This document shows positions 8,471-17,671 of a stretch of DNA of 64,000 nt, piece by piece. The notes beneath the pieces are model-generated. The model did not search any database, was not told the DNA's origin, and worked only from the letters and a program-made list of their open reading frames with translations. Within the stretch, counting starts at the first letter, position 1. Each line of letters begins with the position of its first letter. The DNA comes from Paenibacillus sp. 481 (GTDB taxonomy: Bacteria > Bacillota > Bacilli > Paenibacillales > Paenibacillaceae): positions 4,171,501 through 4,235,500 of the forward strand of contig NZ_CP075175.1 of assembly GCF_021223605.1 (NCBI RefSeq), in the 5' to 3' direction. Position numbers and translations under genes: made by a program.

Positions 8471-9346
8471 ACATACACAAACGATTTCGTGTCCTTCGCC
8501 ATTGCTTTGCAGTTCAGCCTGCCATTTGACAAGCTGTTGCAAGGAGAGGGAGGACTTGTCTTTAAGCTGACCAATGCTGCTCACATCACGCACATGTCTA
8601 TTGATTTCTTGCCTTGTAAATAAAGACACACTTTGTAAGTTGGCTTTGCGTAATAACATTTGTATATGTTCCATTGTAAAATGGGATAAATGATCGCGTT
8701 CGCTCAACAACGGCGATTGCAGTCCGTGAATTTGGTTCGTTAACGAACGTAAATTCGGAACGCTGAACAGCATAATACCGTCTTGATGCAGTAATGAAGC
8801 GGCCCCCTGCAAAAAGGAAATGGGATCAGCTTGATGTTCTAATACGTGCCAGAAGCAGATGACTTGTACATCGGTAGCAATTGGTTCTGACGCTGCCAGC
8901 TTAACAGGATCAAACATGTCGCAACGCAAAGGTAGATTGAATGTCTGGCTCGCGTATTCACAGGCAGCCACGGATGGTTCAATGCCGATGACGTCCCAGC
9001 CGATGCTGTTCATTAGGTGGAGAAACTCACCTGTGCCGGAGCCGATTTCTAGCAGTCTACCTTTTTCAGCCGCATATGGATAGAACATTTGAATGAGCAA
9101 ATGATTAAAAGCAGCGTGCTCATGAAACGTTTGCTCGGTATACTGCTCTCTCATTTGTACCCACTGCGCATCGTAGATTTCAGAAATGTACTGTTCGATC
9201 TGATGCTCCAGCACGGGCTGATAGATGAACGCACACTGTGCGCATTTTACGAGTTGAAAGGTAGGGTACGTTGAAAAAAGAACGGCCTCGTGATGCTCAC
9301 AAAGCGGGCAACGATAGGATAACGATGTTTCATTGTTAGTAGACAT
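8456..9346 (-). CDS. Class I SAM-dependent methyltransferase with N-terminal zinc ribbon
   Basis: A 296-residue protein. The N-terminus has a four-Cys zinc-ribbon-like motif (CPLCEHH ... CAQCAF). The Rossmann core then shows LLEIGSGTGEFL (SAM-binding motif I), IGIEPS (acidic residue binding the ribose) and FWHVLEHQADP (post-motif). This is the Methyltransf_23 pattern of methyltransferases acting on sugars or small molecules; the substrate is unknown. Start: ATG with GGAGG 7 nt upstream. It is convergent with the ComA-like gene and not obviously in an operon. Confidence 0.85.
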   Translation of the reverse strand: MSTNNETSLSYRCPLCEHHEAVLFSTYPTFQLVKCAQCAFIYQPVLEHQIEQYISEIYDAQWVQMREQYTEQTFHEHAAFNHLLIQMFYPYAAEKGRLLEIGSGTGEFLHLMNSIGWDVIGIEPSVAACEYASQTFNLPLRCDMFDPVKLAASEPIATDVQVICFWHVLEHQADPISFLQGAASLLHQDGIMLFSVPNLRSLTNQIHGLQSPLLSERDHLSHFTMEHIQMLLRKANLQSVSLFTRQEINRHVRDVSSIGQLKDKSSLSLQQLVKWQAELQSNGEGHEIVCVCKKGS

Positions 9347-9420
9347 ACGATAACCTCCATGAACATTGGAAATGTTGCATTATGTTTCATATATATGCAG
9401 CGATCATGCTGTACATGTAT

Positions 9421-9462
9421 AAAAAAACAAGCTGACACCTATGACGTATAGGCATCAGCTTG
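9421..9462 (-). terminator. Rho-independent terminator of bceAB
   Basis: A long, slightly imperfect stem (CAAGCTGACACCTAT 9428-9442 with TATAGGCATCAGCTTG 9447-9462) is followed on the minus strand by seven T residues (A tract at 9421-9427). Confidence 0.85.
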
Positions 9463-9506
9463 CGTGAATAAAAGATGATAGATTTTGGATACGATTAGAA
9501 AATCGC

Positions 9507-11438
9507 TTAGGAAATCGTTTTGTGTATTTTGTTGATATATCGCCAGCGAATGATAGCAAAGTAGAGAACTTGGATGAGTACAAAGCAGGCGATTATCGTA
9601 AATGAGTCCGACACTAGAGCATAGTGGACGAGTTGCTGCAGGGAGAAGATAGCAAAGCTACTATGCATAATCGCGACTATAATCGGCAGGAAGAACATAA
9701 GTAGCAGTTGCTGCGTAACCATCTTTTTCAACTCTAGCTTGGTCAGTCCTAATTTACTAATTAATTGGTACTGCTCCTTCTCACGCTCTAGGTCTGTATA
9801 CAAACGGAAGTAGAGGAAGCTTGCTGCAAATGTAAAGAACACGATGCCAACGAGCACACCAGACATCATAAGCAGCCCATTTTCTTGCTTATCCTTGCGC
9901 CAATCCAAATATAAAGAATTGAAATAATAAATCGCAACATGTTCATCGAACTCTCCGATTTCGTCCATCAATTGAAAGGAAACATTTTTGGTTGTCTGCT
10001 CCCAGTTCTCGACAACGAAGCCGTAAAATTTTCGAATCAGGGTACTTTCATTGGATAGAGCCCTAAACTGCTCAAATTGAGCGTCAGTTACGACAATACG
10101 GGCACTATTAAGGGCAACGTCCGGAATCATGTTGCGGATTATCGCTTTTTTCTCATTGAGCCTAATCTTTTGATTACTTTGCTCCACTTCGAGCACATTG
10201 CTAGGATAAACCCCTTTATAATGATCATGATCATCTTGCTTGCTAGATACGAGCAGGGCTTCATTACTCGCTAACGTTTCGCTTTCATAACCGAGTGCAG
10301 TCGACAATGAATTATAATCAGACAGATTCATCATAATCTGGCTGTTATCTGTGAGCATCAGTGTAACGGTGCCGAAGCGGTATGGGATTTGAGCTTGTTC
10401 TAATTTCCGTTTAATCGTGGCAATATTCGACTGCTCCGCTTTATGTTCACTGAAGGTCGTGTAGCTGAAAGCATAAGGGTTTTTCATTTCCGACAACCCT
10501 TTGTTGCTTGCCGCTGCACAGACACCAATTGCCGTAAATGCGACAGCCGACGCGATTGCGATCATGAAAAACATATTCGCGTTGTCCCTCATGCGATACG
10601 TTAGCTCTGAGAACATTAATAGATTCGTACGCTTAAAGAACAACCGCTCTTGCTTACGCAACCAGCCTATCAGATACACACTAAGCTGCGTGAACAAGAA
10701 ATAAGTACCTATAATCGTCAAACCTACACCCGCAATTAACAAGGGGACGAGGTCTGTGTTGATGGCAAATAAATAAACCGCAAGGTAACCAGCTAGGATT
10801 AACATGACAGCGAGCAACGAGAGCCAAATGGATGCTTTCAGTTCTGGCTTTGGCTTATCTTCAGCTTTGATCAATTCAATGAGTTGATTCATTTTCAACA
10901 TGCGTGACGTAAACAGTGAAATCGCCAAAAACAAAACTAAGAACGCAACGAACGTAAGAGCGATTGCTTGCCAGGGCAAGTAGAAAGGCAATCCTTGATC
11001 AATGACTAATACTGTTGCAATTATGAGCAATATTAATTTGGTGAAAATAATGCCGACCGTTATTCCCGTCATAATGGCGGCTATGCCAATCATCATATTT
11101 TCCATAAATACGAGTCGAAACAGCTGCTTGGGTGTTATGCCGTGTATAAGCAAGATACCAAATTCTTTTTTTCTCGTTTTGAGAAAGGAGCTGACCGAGT
11201 ACAGTAAGAAGAAAAATGAAAATACAAAAATCAACAGTTGGGCGACGGACATCGCGACTTTTCCGAACACATTCACGGTATGGCTCGTTAGTGTTAGTTC
11301 GCCTTGCAGATCAGGATGGAATTGCAGCATGGCATACGTAAAGAACATCATGACCGAGAAGGCGCTGCTTAAAAAGTGAGCCGCATATGTGCGTTTATTC
11401 CGAATGACGTTGTTAAACGCGTATTGTCGAAAAGTCAT
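9507..11438 (-). CDS. bceB: BceB-like ABC transporter permease (antimicrobial peptide resistance)
   Basis: A 643-residue permease of the Bce/FtsX class. About ten membrane helices are broken by a large extracytoplasmic domain (about 310-510), where this family meets lipid-II-binding peptides such as bacitracin. The N-terminus MTFRQYAFNNVIRNKRTY is typical. I chose the second ATG (11438), not 11444, because AGGAGG lies 8 nt before it but only 2 nt before the first. The gene overlaps bceA by 26 bp. In this family the transporter also acts as the sensor that controls BceS. The peptide recognised here is unknown. Confidence 0.88.
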   Translation of the reverse strand: MTFRQYAFNNVIRNKRTYAAHFLSSAFSVMMFFTYAMLQFHPDLQGELTLTSHTVNVFGKVAMSVAQLLIFVFSFFFLLYSVSSFLKTRKKEFGILLIHGITPKQLFRLVFMENMMIGIAAIMTGITVGIIFTKLILLIIATVLVIDQGLPFYLPWQAIALTFVAFLVLFLAISLFTSRMLKMNQLIELIKAEDKPKPELKASIWLSLLAVMLILAGYLAVYLFAINTDLVPLLIAGVGLTIIGTYFLFTQLSVYLIGWLRKQERLFFKRTNLLMFSELTYRMRDNANMFFMIAIASAVAFTAIGVCAAASNKGLSEMKNPYAFSYTTFSEHKAEQSNIATIKRKLEQAQIPYRFGTVTLMLTDNSQIMMNLSDYNSLSTALGYESETLASNEALLVSSKQDDHDHYKGVYPSNVLEVEQSNQKIRLNEKKAIIRNMIPDVALNSARIVVTDAQFEQFRALSNESTLIRKFYGFVVENWEQTTKNVSFQLMDEIGEFDEHVAIYYFNSLYLDWRKDKQENGLLMMSGVLVGIVFFTFAASFLYFRLYTDLEREKEQYQLISKLGLTKLELKKMVTQQLLLMFFLPIIVAIMHSSFAIFSLQQLVHYALVSDSFTIIACFVLIQVLYFAIIRWRYINKIHKTIS

Positions 11439-12183
11439 GCGCATTTCCTCCTAACAGGGACAGCACGTTAATAATCTTTTGGTAGAAGGCCTGTCGATTG
11501 TCACCGCAATAAATTTCATTGTACAGCTGACCGTCTTTAATAAAGACGACGCGGTCACAATAACTTGCAGCTAATGGATCATGTGTAACAAGCATCGCTG
11601 TGGTGTTATCTTGCTTGTTCAGCTTCGCCAGCAATTCCATGACATCGCGTGCCGACTTGGAATCCAGATTGCCTGTCGGCTCGTCTGCAAGCAGCAGCTT
11701 GGGCTGATGAATAACGGCGCGCGCAATAGCGGTGCGCTGTGCTTGTCCACCTGAGATTTCGTAGGTGCGTTTGTCCAAAATCGATTCCATATCTAGCTTC
11801 TGCGCGAGCAGCGCCACTTGTTCATTCATATACGACAGGGGTGTCCCATCTAAGGTAAGCGGGAGCAAAATGTTTTCTTTTACCGTTAAGGTCGGTAATA
11901 AATTAAACGCTTGAAAGACAAATCCTAGCTTGCGACGGCGAAATAAGGCAAGTTGCTCTGGTGAAAGCTCATGAGGATTATCGCCATCCACCATCATTTT
12001 TCCAGAAGTCGGTGTATCAATTGTGGCTACCATATTCAGTAATGTCGTTTTGCCACTGCCTGACGGCCCCATAATGCCGACAAATTCGCCTTGCTTAATC
12101 GTTAAATCAATGTTTTTTAAAGCTTCGTAAGACACTTTGCCGCGGTATATTTTACTTAAACTGCTTAATTGCAGCATATCCAT
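11413..12183 (-). CDS. bceA: BceA-like ABC transporter ATP-binding protein
   Basis: A 256-residue ATPase: Walker A GPSGSGKTT (about 39-47), signature ISGGQ, Walker B LLLADEPTGNLD and switch His in VTHD. The start at 12183 follows AAAGGAG at a normal distance; an upstream in-frame ATG (12231) has no ribosome binding site and adds 16 atypical residues. It pairs with the overlapping bceB gene. A candidate BceR operator lies about 90-100 bp upstream, consistent with induction through the adjacent BceRS pair. Confidence 0.92.
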   Translation of the reverse strand: MDMLQLSSLSKIYRGKVSYEALKNIDLTIKQGEFVGIMGPSGSGKTTLLNMVATIDTPTSGKMMVDGDNPHELSPEQLALFRRRKLGFVFQAFNLLPTLTVKENILLPLTLDGTPLSYMNEQVALLAQKLDMESILDKRTYEISGGQAQRTAIARAVIHQPKLLLADEPTGNLDSKSARDVMELLAKLNKQDNTTAMLVTHDPLAASYCDRVVFIKDGQLYNEIYCGDNRQAFYQKIINVLSLLGGNAHDFSTIRV

Positions 12184-12269
12184 TTTGCTAATCTCCTTTA
12201 CACGTTCATTATTTAACCTAAGTGTAAACAAAATGCATGATATTTCATAATGTGGCGGCTTTCATTTGT

Positions 12270-12285
12270 CTTACAAAGGTGTAAG
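12270..12285. promoter_or_regulatory. Candidate BceR operator
   Basis: A perfect 16-bp inverted repeat, CTTACA-AAGG-TGTAAG, fits the TNACA-N4-TGTAA pattern reported for BceR-type regulators of Firmicutes. It is 87-102 bp upstream of the bceA start and just beyond the bceRS terminator, where a bceAB promoter is expected. Confidence 0.75.
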
Positions 12286-12312
12286 GTTTTAAGGTGAAGA
12301 TTCCCTTGGTAC

Positions 12313-12342
12313 AAAAAAACCGATGAACTTGAAGTTCATCGG
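12313..12342 (-). terminator. Rho-independent terminator of bceRS
   Basis: Stem CCGATGAACT / AGTTCATCGG with a short loop, followed on the minus strand by a T tract (A tract at 12313-12319). It separates bceRS from bceAB. Confidence 0.85.
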
Positions 12343-12373
12343 TCGGTATCCACGTTGCAAGCCGTGCAAGCCG

Positions 12374-13378
12374 TTATGGAGCCGCATACGGAAAAATAAG
12401 GCGGACGGTAGTCCCGCGCTTTGTGCTGGGCGTGTCGGATGTTGCGGATTGTATTTCCACCTGGTGATTCAATTTCGTGGCAACTTCGTGGACGAGATAT
12501 AAGCCCATGCCTGTAGATTCTTTAAAAGTACGACCGTTTTCCCCCGTAAAAAAGGGACGGAACACACGAGGCAGATCAGCGGCCGGAATGCCAACCCCGT
12601 GGTCTTGCATTTCAAGAATTACAGCTCGTTCTTCGGTATAGGCCGAAATATTGACTTTCCCGCGGCTGCCGGCTGAATATTTGATCGCATTGGTAAGAAG
12701 CTGATCGAGCATGAAACTAAGCCATTTTCGATCCGTATTGACGGTCAGCTGTGGATCGATATTCAGTTCAGGATACACGTAATTGCGAATAAAAAAGCGC
12801 TTATTTTCATGGACGACCTTATCGACACTCTCGAACAACGCCACCTTCTCCACATAAAAATCTTGTTCAAACGTTTCAAGGCGAGAGATGTATAAAGCCA
12901 TTTCGAGTCCTTTACGAAGTCGATCGGTTTCCTCAGCGATACTGTCAAACGCAGGGTCTACACTGTCTTGGGTCATTAGTTCAATGACGGACAGCGGTGT
13001 TTTCATTTGATGGACCCATTGGTTCATGAATGCAATATGTTCCTGTTGTTTATGCTCCCACGTTGTTAGCTCTTGTTTATAGTGGGAGTACTGTGTTTCT
13101 AACAGCTTCGTGAGTGCCACTGATAAAGGTGCTAGTTCTTTACTGTGGATGGTATCGTTCAACGAAACAGGCGGGCTTGATAGCCTTGAGTAGAACGATT
13201 TATGACTGATATAGCGAAATGCTAAATAAGCGCAGAGCAGAAAAACACCTAAAAATACCGAGTACAGCGCTGTACGAAGGTCGTTATAGCCGTCAAACCA
13301 GTAGACCAACAGCACGACAAACAACTGCACGATTGAAAAAAGGATAAGCGGAACATGTTCTCGCAAAAATAAGCGCAT
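12374..13378 (-). CDS. bceS: BceS-like intramembrane-sensing histidine kinase
   Basis: A 334-residue kinase with two N-terminal membrane helices (about 9-28 and 37-54) and almost no extracellular loop, the hallmark of Bce-type kinases that read the state of their partner transporter. The HisKA site is H123 (WVHQMKTPLS), and the HATPase has LLTNAIKYS, DHGVGIPAADLPRVF and GMGLYL. It is encoded 14 bp after bceR. It should phosphorylate BceR when BceAB is engaged with a peptide. Confidence 0.9.
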   Translation of the reverse strand: MRLFLREHVPLILFSIVQLFVVLLVYWFDGYNDLRTALYSVFLGVFLLCAYLAFRYISHKSFYSRLSSPPVSLNDTIHSKELAPLSVALTKLLETQYSHYKQELTTWEHKQQEHIAFMNQWVHQMKTPLSVIELMTQDSVDPAFDSIAEETDRLRKGLEMALYISRLETFEQDFYVEKVALFESVDKVVHENKRFFIRNYVYPELNIDPQLTVNTDRKWLSFMLDQLLTNAIKYSAGSRGKVNISAYTEERAVILEMQDHGVGIPAADLPRVFRPFFTGENGRTFKESTGMGLYLVHEVATKLNHQVEIQSATSDTPSTKRGTTVRLIFPYAAP

Positions 13379-13392
13379 GGCGGTGTACTCCT

Positions 13393-14091
13393 TTATTTAC
13401 TCCATGTGATGTGCAGGCGGTACCCGACCCCGCGTATCGTTTCCATGGCATCCTCAATGCCTAGATCAGATAGCTTTTTACGGAGGCGCGTCATATTTAC
13501 ACTGAGCGTGTTGTCATCGACATACGCATGATCATCCCACAGCTTGTCTAAAATTTTGTCGCGGCTCACAACGCGAGGATAGCTTGTCATGAACACTTCT
13601 AACAAGACGGCTTCCTTCTTCGTGAGCAGGACCGATTTGTCGTGCAGCAACGCTTCTAGGCGTTCAGGATATAGGACAAGGCCGGTTTGTTCGATTTTAC
13701 GTTCATCGGCCTGCGCTGCATATGCGCCATAGGCGCGGCGCAGGTGACTACGAATCTTGGCCAGTACCAATTCGTAGTGGAACGGCTTGGTCATGTAATC
13801 ATCGGCGCCATATTCGAGCGCCATCACTTGATCCATCTCTCCATCACGTGCCGAAATAAAAATAATCGGACAAGTGGATATGGTACGAATTTGGCGGCAC
13901 CAATAGTAGCCGTCAAAGCTCGGCAAATGAATATCCATGACGACCAAATGTGGTTGTATGGATTGAAATTGGTCAAGGACATGTTCAAAGTCCGTTACGA
14001 TAATGGCCTCGAATCCATACTTGCGAATGTGCTGCTGGAGCATTTCAGCAAGTTTAGGATCGTCCTCTACGATCATGATTGTCTCCATCAT
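13393..14091 (-). CDS. bceR: BceR-like OmpR-family response regulator
   Basis: A 232-residue regulator with a receiver domain (DD at 10-11, phospho-acceptor D53 in VVMDIHLPSFDG, conserved Lys in MTKPF) and a C-terminal winged helix (about 130-230, ending TIRGVGYRL). It is first gene of the bceRS pair. GGAGGG lies 10 nt before the first of two adjacent ATG codons. It is expected to bind the inverted repeat at 12270 and activate bceAB. Confidence 0.92.
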   Translation of the reverse strand: MMETIMIVEDDPKLAEMLQQHIRKYGFEAIIVTDFEHVLDQFQSIQPHLVVMDIHLPSFDGYYWCRQIRTISTCPIIFISARDGEMDQVMALEYGADDYMTKPFHYELVLAKIRSHLRRAYGAYAAQADERKIEQTGLVLYPERLEALLHDKSVLLTKKEAVLLEVFMTSYPRVVSRDKILDKLWDDHAYVDDNTLSVNMTRLRKKLSDLGIEDAMETIRGVGYRLHITWSK

Positions 14092-14215
14092 CTTTATGAA
14101 ACCCTCCGATTCATTTCGTTACATCAATAACATAATGGGATGCTAAATCTGTAATTAATCTAGCAAATTTATAAAGTGAAGTCTAATTATAATTGAAAAA
14201 TGCAAAAGCAAATGC

Positions 14216-14252
14216 AAAAATCCCCTCCAAGTGCAGCCACTTGAAGGGGATT
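14216..14252 (-). terminator. Rho-independent terminator of the B12 uptake operon
   Basis: Inverted repeat ATCCCCTCCAAGTG / CACTTGAAGGGGAT with loop CAGC, with one mismatch, followed on the minus strand by T residues (A tract at 14216-14220). It lies after the cbrT-like gene. Confidence 0.85.
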
Positions 14253-14302
14253 ATACTATCTGACCTGAAATGGTCGATGTGCTTTACTTGGTGATCACTT
14301 GA

Positions 14303-14839
14303 TCACTGCACTTTGTGGACAGCTTTCAATAAAATGGGAGCGAGCATTCCCATAAAGGCTGCATTACCTGCAGCATGATACGTGTCAAACAGTAAACCAA
14401 ACTTATAGTACGTCCAAAAATGAACAGGTCCTAACGCCCAGGCCGGCGTCGAAACGATAAATCCGTATAAATAGCCTGTTAATGCAGCGAATCCAACAAG
14501 GGCAACTAACGGTATTTTCTTATAGTAGGGCTGTAGGAAGCTAGCCAAAATGGCAACTGAACCCCATGCACATACTTGCCACATCGTCCAAGGCCCGTGC
14601 CCGAGTACCATGTTCGAGCCAATTGCTGTCGCAATGGCGACACCAAGGCCGTACCTCATGCCTAAAGTTATCGCTGCAATCATAATAATGGCAGTGGAGG
14701 GCTGTACATTCGGAATGTGAAATTGATTGGTCAATATTCGGCCACCAATACTTAAAGCCGATAAGCAAATAGCGATAGTCATGTTTCTTATCATTGGAGA
14801 AGCAGCTATGCGTTGTAGCTGGTTATGAACGGCTTGCAT
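14303..14839 (-). CDS. cbrT: ECF transporter S component, CbrT-like (cobalamin)
   Basis: A 178-residue integral membrane protein with about five or six helices, of the size of an ECF S component. S components bind a vitamin and dock on a shared EcfAAT energising module, which is not encoded here. The conserved-looking stretch NVQPSTAIIMIAAITLG resembles the CbrT group linked to cobalamin. The main support for B12 is context: the gene follows a transcobalamin-like protein under a cobalamin riboswitch, with its AGGAGG overlapping the end of the upstream gene. I chose ATG 14839 (9 nt from AGGAGG) over 14845 (3 nt). Confidence 0.78.
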   Translation of the reverse strand: MQAVHNQLQRIAASPMIRNMTIAICLSALSIGGRILTNQFHIPNVQPSTAIIMIAAITLGMRYGLGVAIATAIGSNMVLGHGPWTMWQVCAWGSVAILASFLQPYYKKIPLVALVGFAALTGYLYGFIVSTPAWALGPVHFWTYYKFGLLFDTYHAAGNAAFMGMLAPILLKAVHKVQ

Positions 14840-14854
14840 GGGCATTAACCTCCT

Positions 14855-17275
14855 TTATTTGTTCGTTACGTATGTATCGTGTAATTTTACGGCTAGAACA
14901 GCAGCCATTTCTCGGGATACCTTTTGCGACGGATTGAATTTACCGCTGCTATCTGTCATGAGTCCATTTTCGTGTACAGCTGCAATGTAGAGCGCAGCAG
15001 GGTGCTGCTTCGATACATCTTTCAAGCTCACCGTTTTCTTAGCTGTTAGCTTAAAGCCTTTGCCAAGAATAATTGCAGCTTGCTCACGCGTTATGGCTTC
15101 ATTTGGTTTGAAGCTGTTATCTGCGAACCCGCTAATCATGCCAATTTCCTTAGCCTTGACGATATACGGATAATACCAATCTTTTGTCTTTACATCTTTG
15201 TATTCTGTCTTGCTCGTTACGTTCACATCTCCATACAAGAGCTTAACGACAATTTTAAGGAACTCAGCTCTCGTTATTTCTTTTTTGGGCTGGAATGTTA
15301 CTGTTCCGTCTTTGTTTTTTGTTCCTTCGAGGATGCCAAGCTGTTTTGCGCGAGCAACAGCTTCTTTCGCCCAAGGAGATATTTGATTCCGATCGCTATA
15401 TTTAGAAAGATGCTCAGTAACAGTAACGGCAGCAGAGTTAGCGTCTGTGTTTTTTCCGTTTCCTTGATCGGTAGTTGATTTGCTGCCTGAAGCGGGTTTA
15501 CCGTCTTTGTTGCTGTTATTGCTGTTATTGGTTCCAGATTTGTTGCCTGTCTCTCCAGTGCTAGGTACTGAGGGATTGCCGGAATTAGAATTTCCAGCGG
15601 ACCCACCCCCCGGGGGAACGCCGCCACCTGTATTCGTGGGGGGAGTTCCAGTGTATTTCCATACAATGCTGTCGCCATTGTTTAGTTTGTAAGCACCTGC
15701 TGATTCATTTGGCTCGGTACCATTAACAGAATATTTCCAGCCACTAAGGGCTCCGTTTGCTCGTTCACACAAGTCCATCGCACAAGACACATATAAGCTT
15801 TCGCCTGATCCTTTATGCTTGATGTTGCTAGCGCCTACCAGTCCGACAAGCGCGTCGAACGCGGTCATATCTGCGCGGTACGTTTGTTGATTGCTAATCG
15901 GCAAGCCTGACTTAGGTACTTCAGTCATGACGGATACCGAAATAGATGGAGTGACAGTACCACCGCCACCGCCGCCAGTGCCACCACCGCCACCATTGCC
16001 TGGTGGATTCGTTACGGGATCAACTCCAGTGTAGGTCCATTTTACCGTGTCGCCTGCTTTAAGCTTGTATTCGTCAGCTCCTACGGTAGGTTCTTGATCG
16101 TTGACCCAATACATCCATCCGCTCGTTTTGCCATAGGCACCAGATTCAAGGCCTTTTATGCCCGCTATGTATTTCATCGTGCCGTACATTTTGTATTTGA
16201 TCTGATCGGCTCCTACAAGCTTCGTGAGTGCTGTATCAACCGTATCGCCTTCCTGCAGCGTAACTTTGCCTGACTGCGGGAAACCTGTCCATTGCTTCTC
16301 TGATGTGACATTTATCGAGACATCGAACGCCTTCGGATCTGGTTTTTGTGGTGGTGTCGTGTTGTATCTAGATTTTAAATCATAGAAAATACTATTGTGT
16401 TTACCATTTGAAAATTTTTGATAAGAAAGGTACGCCAGCATGACATCTTTGGTCGCCATTCTGTCGCCGGTTGCACGTGCTTTTTTATATTTGTAAAGTC
16501 CGTTGGTCGTGAGGTATGAATACAGATTGTCCAATGCATTTTTGCCATCTTGCTTGTATGCATCTGCTGTTGGATTTTTTCCAACTGCGGAAAGACCAAT
16601 CACAAGCATAGCTGCGCTATTGCTGTTGTCTAACGGTTTGTCTTTAAAAAATTTATCCGCATGATAGACAGCATCTGACACGCTCGGTTGCTGTATGTAG
16701 GGGGCCAATCCAGCCATAATAATGCCGGTCATATCCGCATTTGGTGTTGAACCAAAGAATGACCATCCACCTGCTGGAAGCTTGAGCTCCAGTAGCTTTT
16801 TAATCAAAAAATCTCGTGTGACAGGCGCGCCTGCTGGAACCTCATATGGTCCAGAGTCGAGGGCTAATAACATGTAAACGACGTCATTGGAAAGACTTAA
16901 TTCATTCGTGTCAAAGTTAACTGCTTTGTCCAGCAGGTTAATACCTTCAATATTCGTAATATCGACACCTGCTGCTGTAAGGCCGATAATCGCTTTCGCA
17001 ATGTCAGTTCCCTTTGTGTAATTGCCTTTTTCAGCGATGACGGCTGCTTTTGCTTGCTCGATATAAGTGCTAGGGATGGTATTGCCTAGAACATTGTCCG
17101 CTACCGCTGACCAATCATCATATTGGGCGGCTGAATAGGCCTTAACGACTCGTTGAACCTCAGTATTCAGGTTGAAACTAGGTGCAGCAGCAGCTGCTTG
17201 ATGAAGTGGAGCTGCACTTATAGCGACTGTCAAGAACAATGATGCAGCCATAAGCAGGGATAAGATTTTCTTCAT
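14855..17275 (-). CDS. Surface-anchored transcobalamin-like protein (helical barrel, two DUF4430 domains, three SLH domains)
   Basis: An 806-residue exported protein. The order is: signal peptide (about 1-31); an all-helical region with repeats of the prenyltransferase/transcobalamin alpha-barrel type (about 35-325); a DUF4430 domain (about 335-430, GWMYWVNDQEP); a Gly-rich linker; a second DUF4430 (about 450-550, GWKYSVNGTEP); a Ser/Asn/Gly linker; and three SLH domains (about 635-806) that bind wall polymer. Helical barrel plus DUF4430 beta domain is the layout of human intrinsic factor and transcobalamin. A cobalamin riboswitch precedes it and a CbrT-like S component follows 16 bp later, so B12 or corrinoid capture at the cell surface is the likely role. 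Start 17275 (MKKILSLL) is preferred to 17296, which has no ribosome binding site. Confidence 0.85.
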   Translation of the reverse strand: MKKILSLLMAASLFLTVAISAAPLHQAAAAAPSFNLNTEVQRVVKAYSAAQYDDWSAVADNVLGNTIPSTYIEQAKAAVIAEKGNYTKGTDIAKAIIGLTAAGVDITNIEGINLLDKAVNFDTNELSLSNDVVYMLLALDSGPYEVPAGAPVTRDFLIKKLLELKLPAGGWSFFGSTPNADMTGIIMAGLAPYIQQPSVSDAVYHADKFFKDKPLDNSNSAAMLVIGLSAVGKNPTADAYKQDGKNALDNLYSYLTTNGLYKYKKARATGDRMATKDVMLAYLSYQKFSNGKHNSIFYDLKSRYNTTPPQKPDPKAFDVSINVTSEKQWTGFPQSGKVTLQEGDTVDTALTKLVGADQIKYKMYGTMKYIAGIKGLESGAYGKTSGWMYWVNDQEPTVGADEYKLKAGDTVKWTYTGVDPVTNPPGNGGGGGTGGGGGGTVTPSISVSVMTEVPKSGLPISNQQTYRADMTAFDALVGLVGASNIKHKGSGESLYVSCAMDLCERANGALSGWKYSVNGTEPNESAGAYKLNNGDSIVWKYTGTPPTNTGGGVPPGGGSAGNSNSGNPSVPSTGETGNKSGTNNSNNSNKDGKPASGSKSTTDQGNGKNTDANSAAVTVTEHLSKYSDRNQISPWAKEAVARAKQLGILEGTKNKDGTVTFQPKKEITRAEFLKIVVKLLYGDVNVTSKTEYKDVKTKDWYYPYIVKAKEIGMISGFADNSFKPNEAITREQAAIILGKGFKLTAKKTVSLKDVSKQHPAALYIAAVHENGLMTDSSGKFNPSQKVSREMAAVLAVKLHDTYVTNK

Positions 17276-17394
17276 GCTGTCTCTCTTCCTCTCCATGATA
17301 AAAATAAAATAGCTTCCGACACAAAGGCAGGAGCTACGGTTATTATCATATGAGGAATATGATGAATAACCCGACCTTTGCCTCGAAAGTTCAG

Positions 17395-17500
17395 GTTAAA
17401 TGATCAATGGGAGAAACCGACCTGACTAAGGCTTACGCCTATCACAGTGGCGGGACCGTGCTGGATTCACACCAGCTTCCGTCTCTCACATTGTATTTAA
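17395..17500 (-). promoter_or_regulatory. Cobalamin (adenosylcobalamin) riboswitch
   Basis: Reading the minus strand, the leader contains GGAAGCTGGTGTGAATCC, then GCACGGTCCCGCCACTGT, the hairpin GGCGTAAGCC and the B12-box-like AGTCAGGTCGG. These are the conserved core elements of a cobalamin riboswitch in the correct order. It lies in the 396-bp gap upstream of the transcobalamin-like gene, about 120-225 bp before its start, and predicts repression when B12 is plentiful. The segment between the aptamer and the start codon should hold the expression platform. Confidence 0.92.
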
Positions 17501-17604
17501 CTTTTAGCATTATATAACAGGGAATGAACCCCTGTATATAAGATTTTATACAAGGCATGAGGGTGAGCGTTAATACCATTTAAGTGTCTCACTATATATA
17601 GAGA

Positions 17605-17654
17605 CAAAAAAAGATGCAGCGACTTTTCTAGAAATAGAAAAGTTACTACATCTT
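17605..17654 (-). terminator. Rho-independent terminator of the VOC gene
   Basis: An interrupted long stem (AAGATGCAGCGACTTTTCTA with its partner AGTTACTACATCTT) is followed on the minus strand by seven T residues (A tract at 17605-17611). It lies just after the VOC-family gene. Confidence 0.8.
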
Positions 17655-17671
17655 GTTCAGTGCGGAATCCG

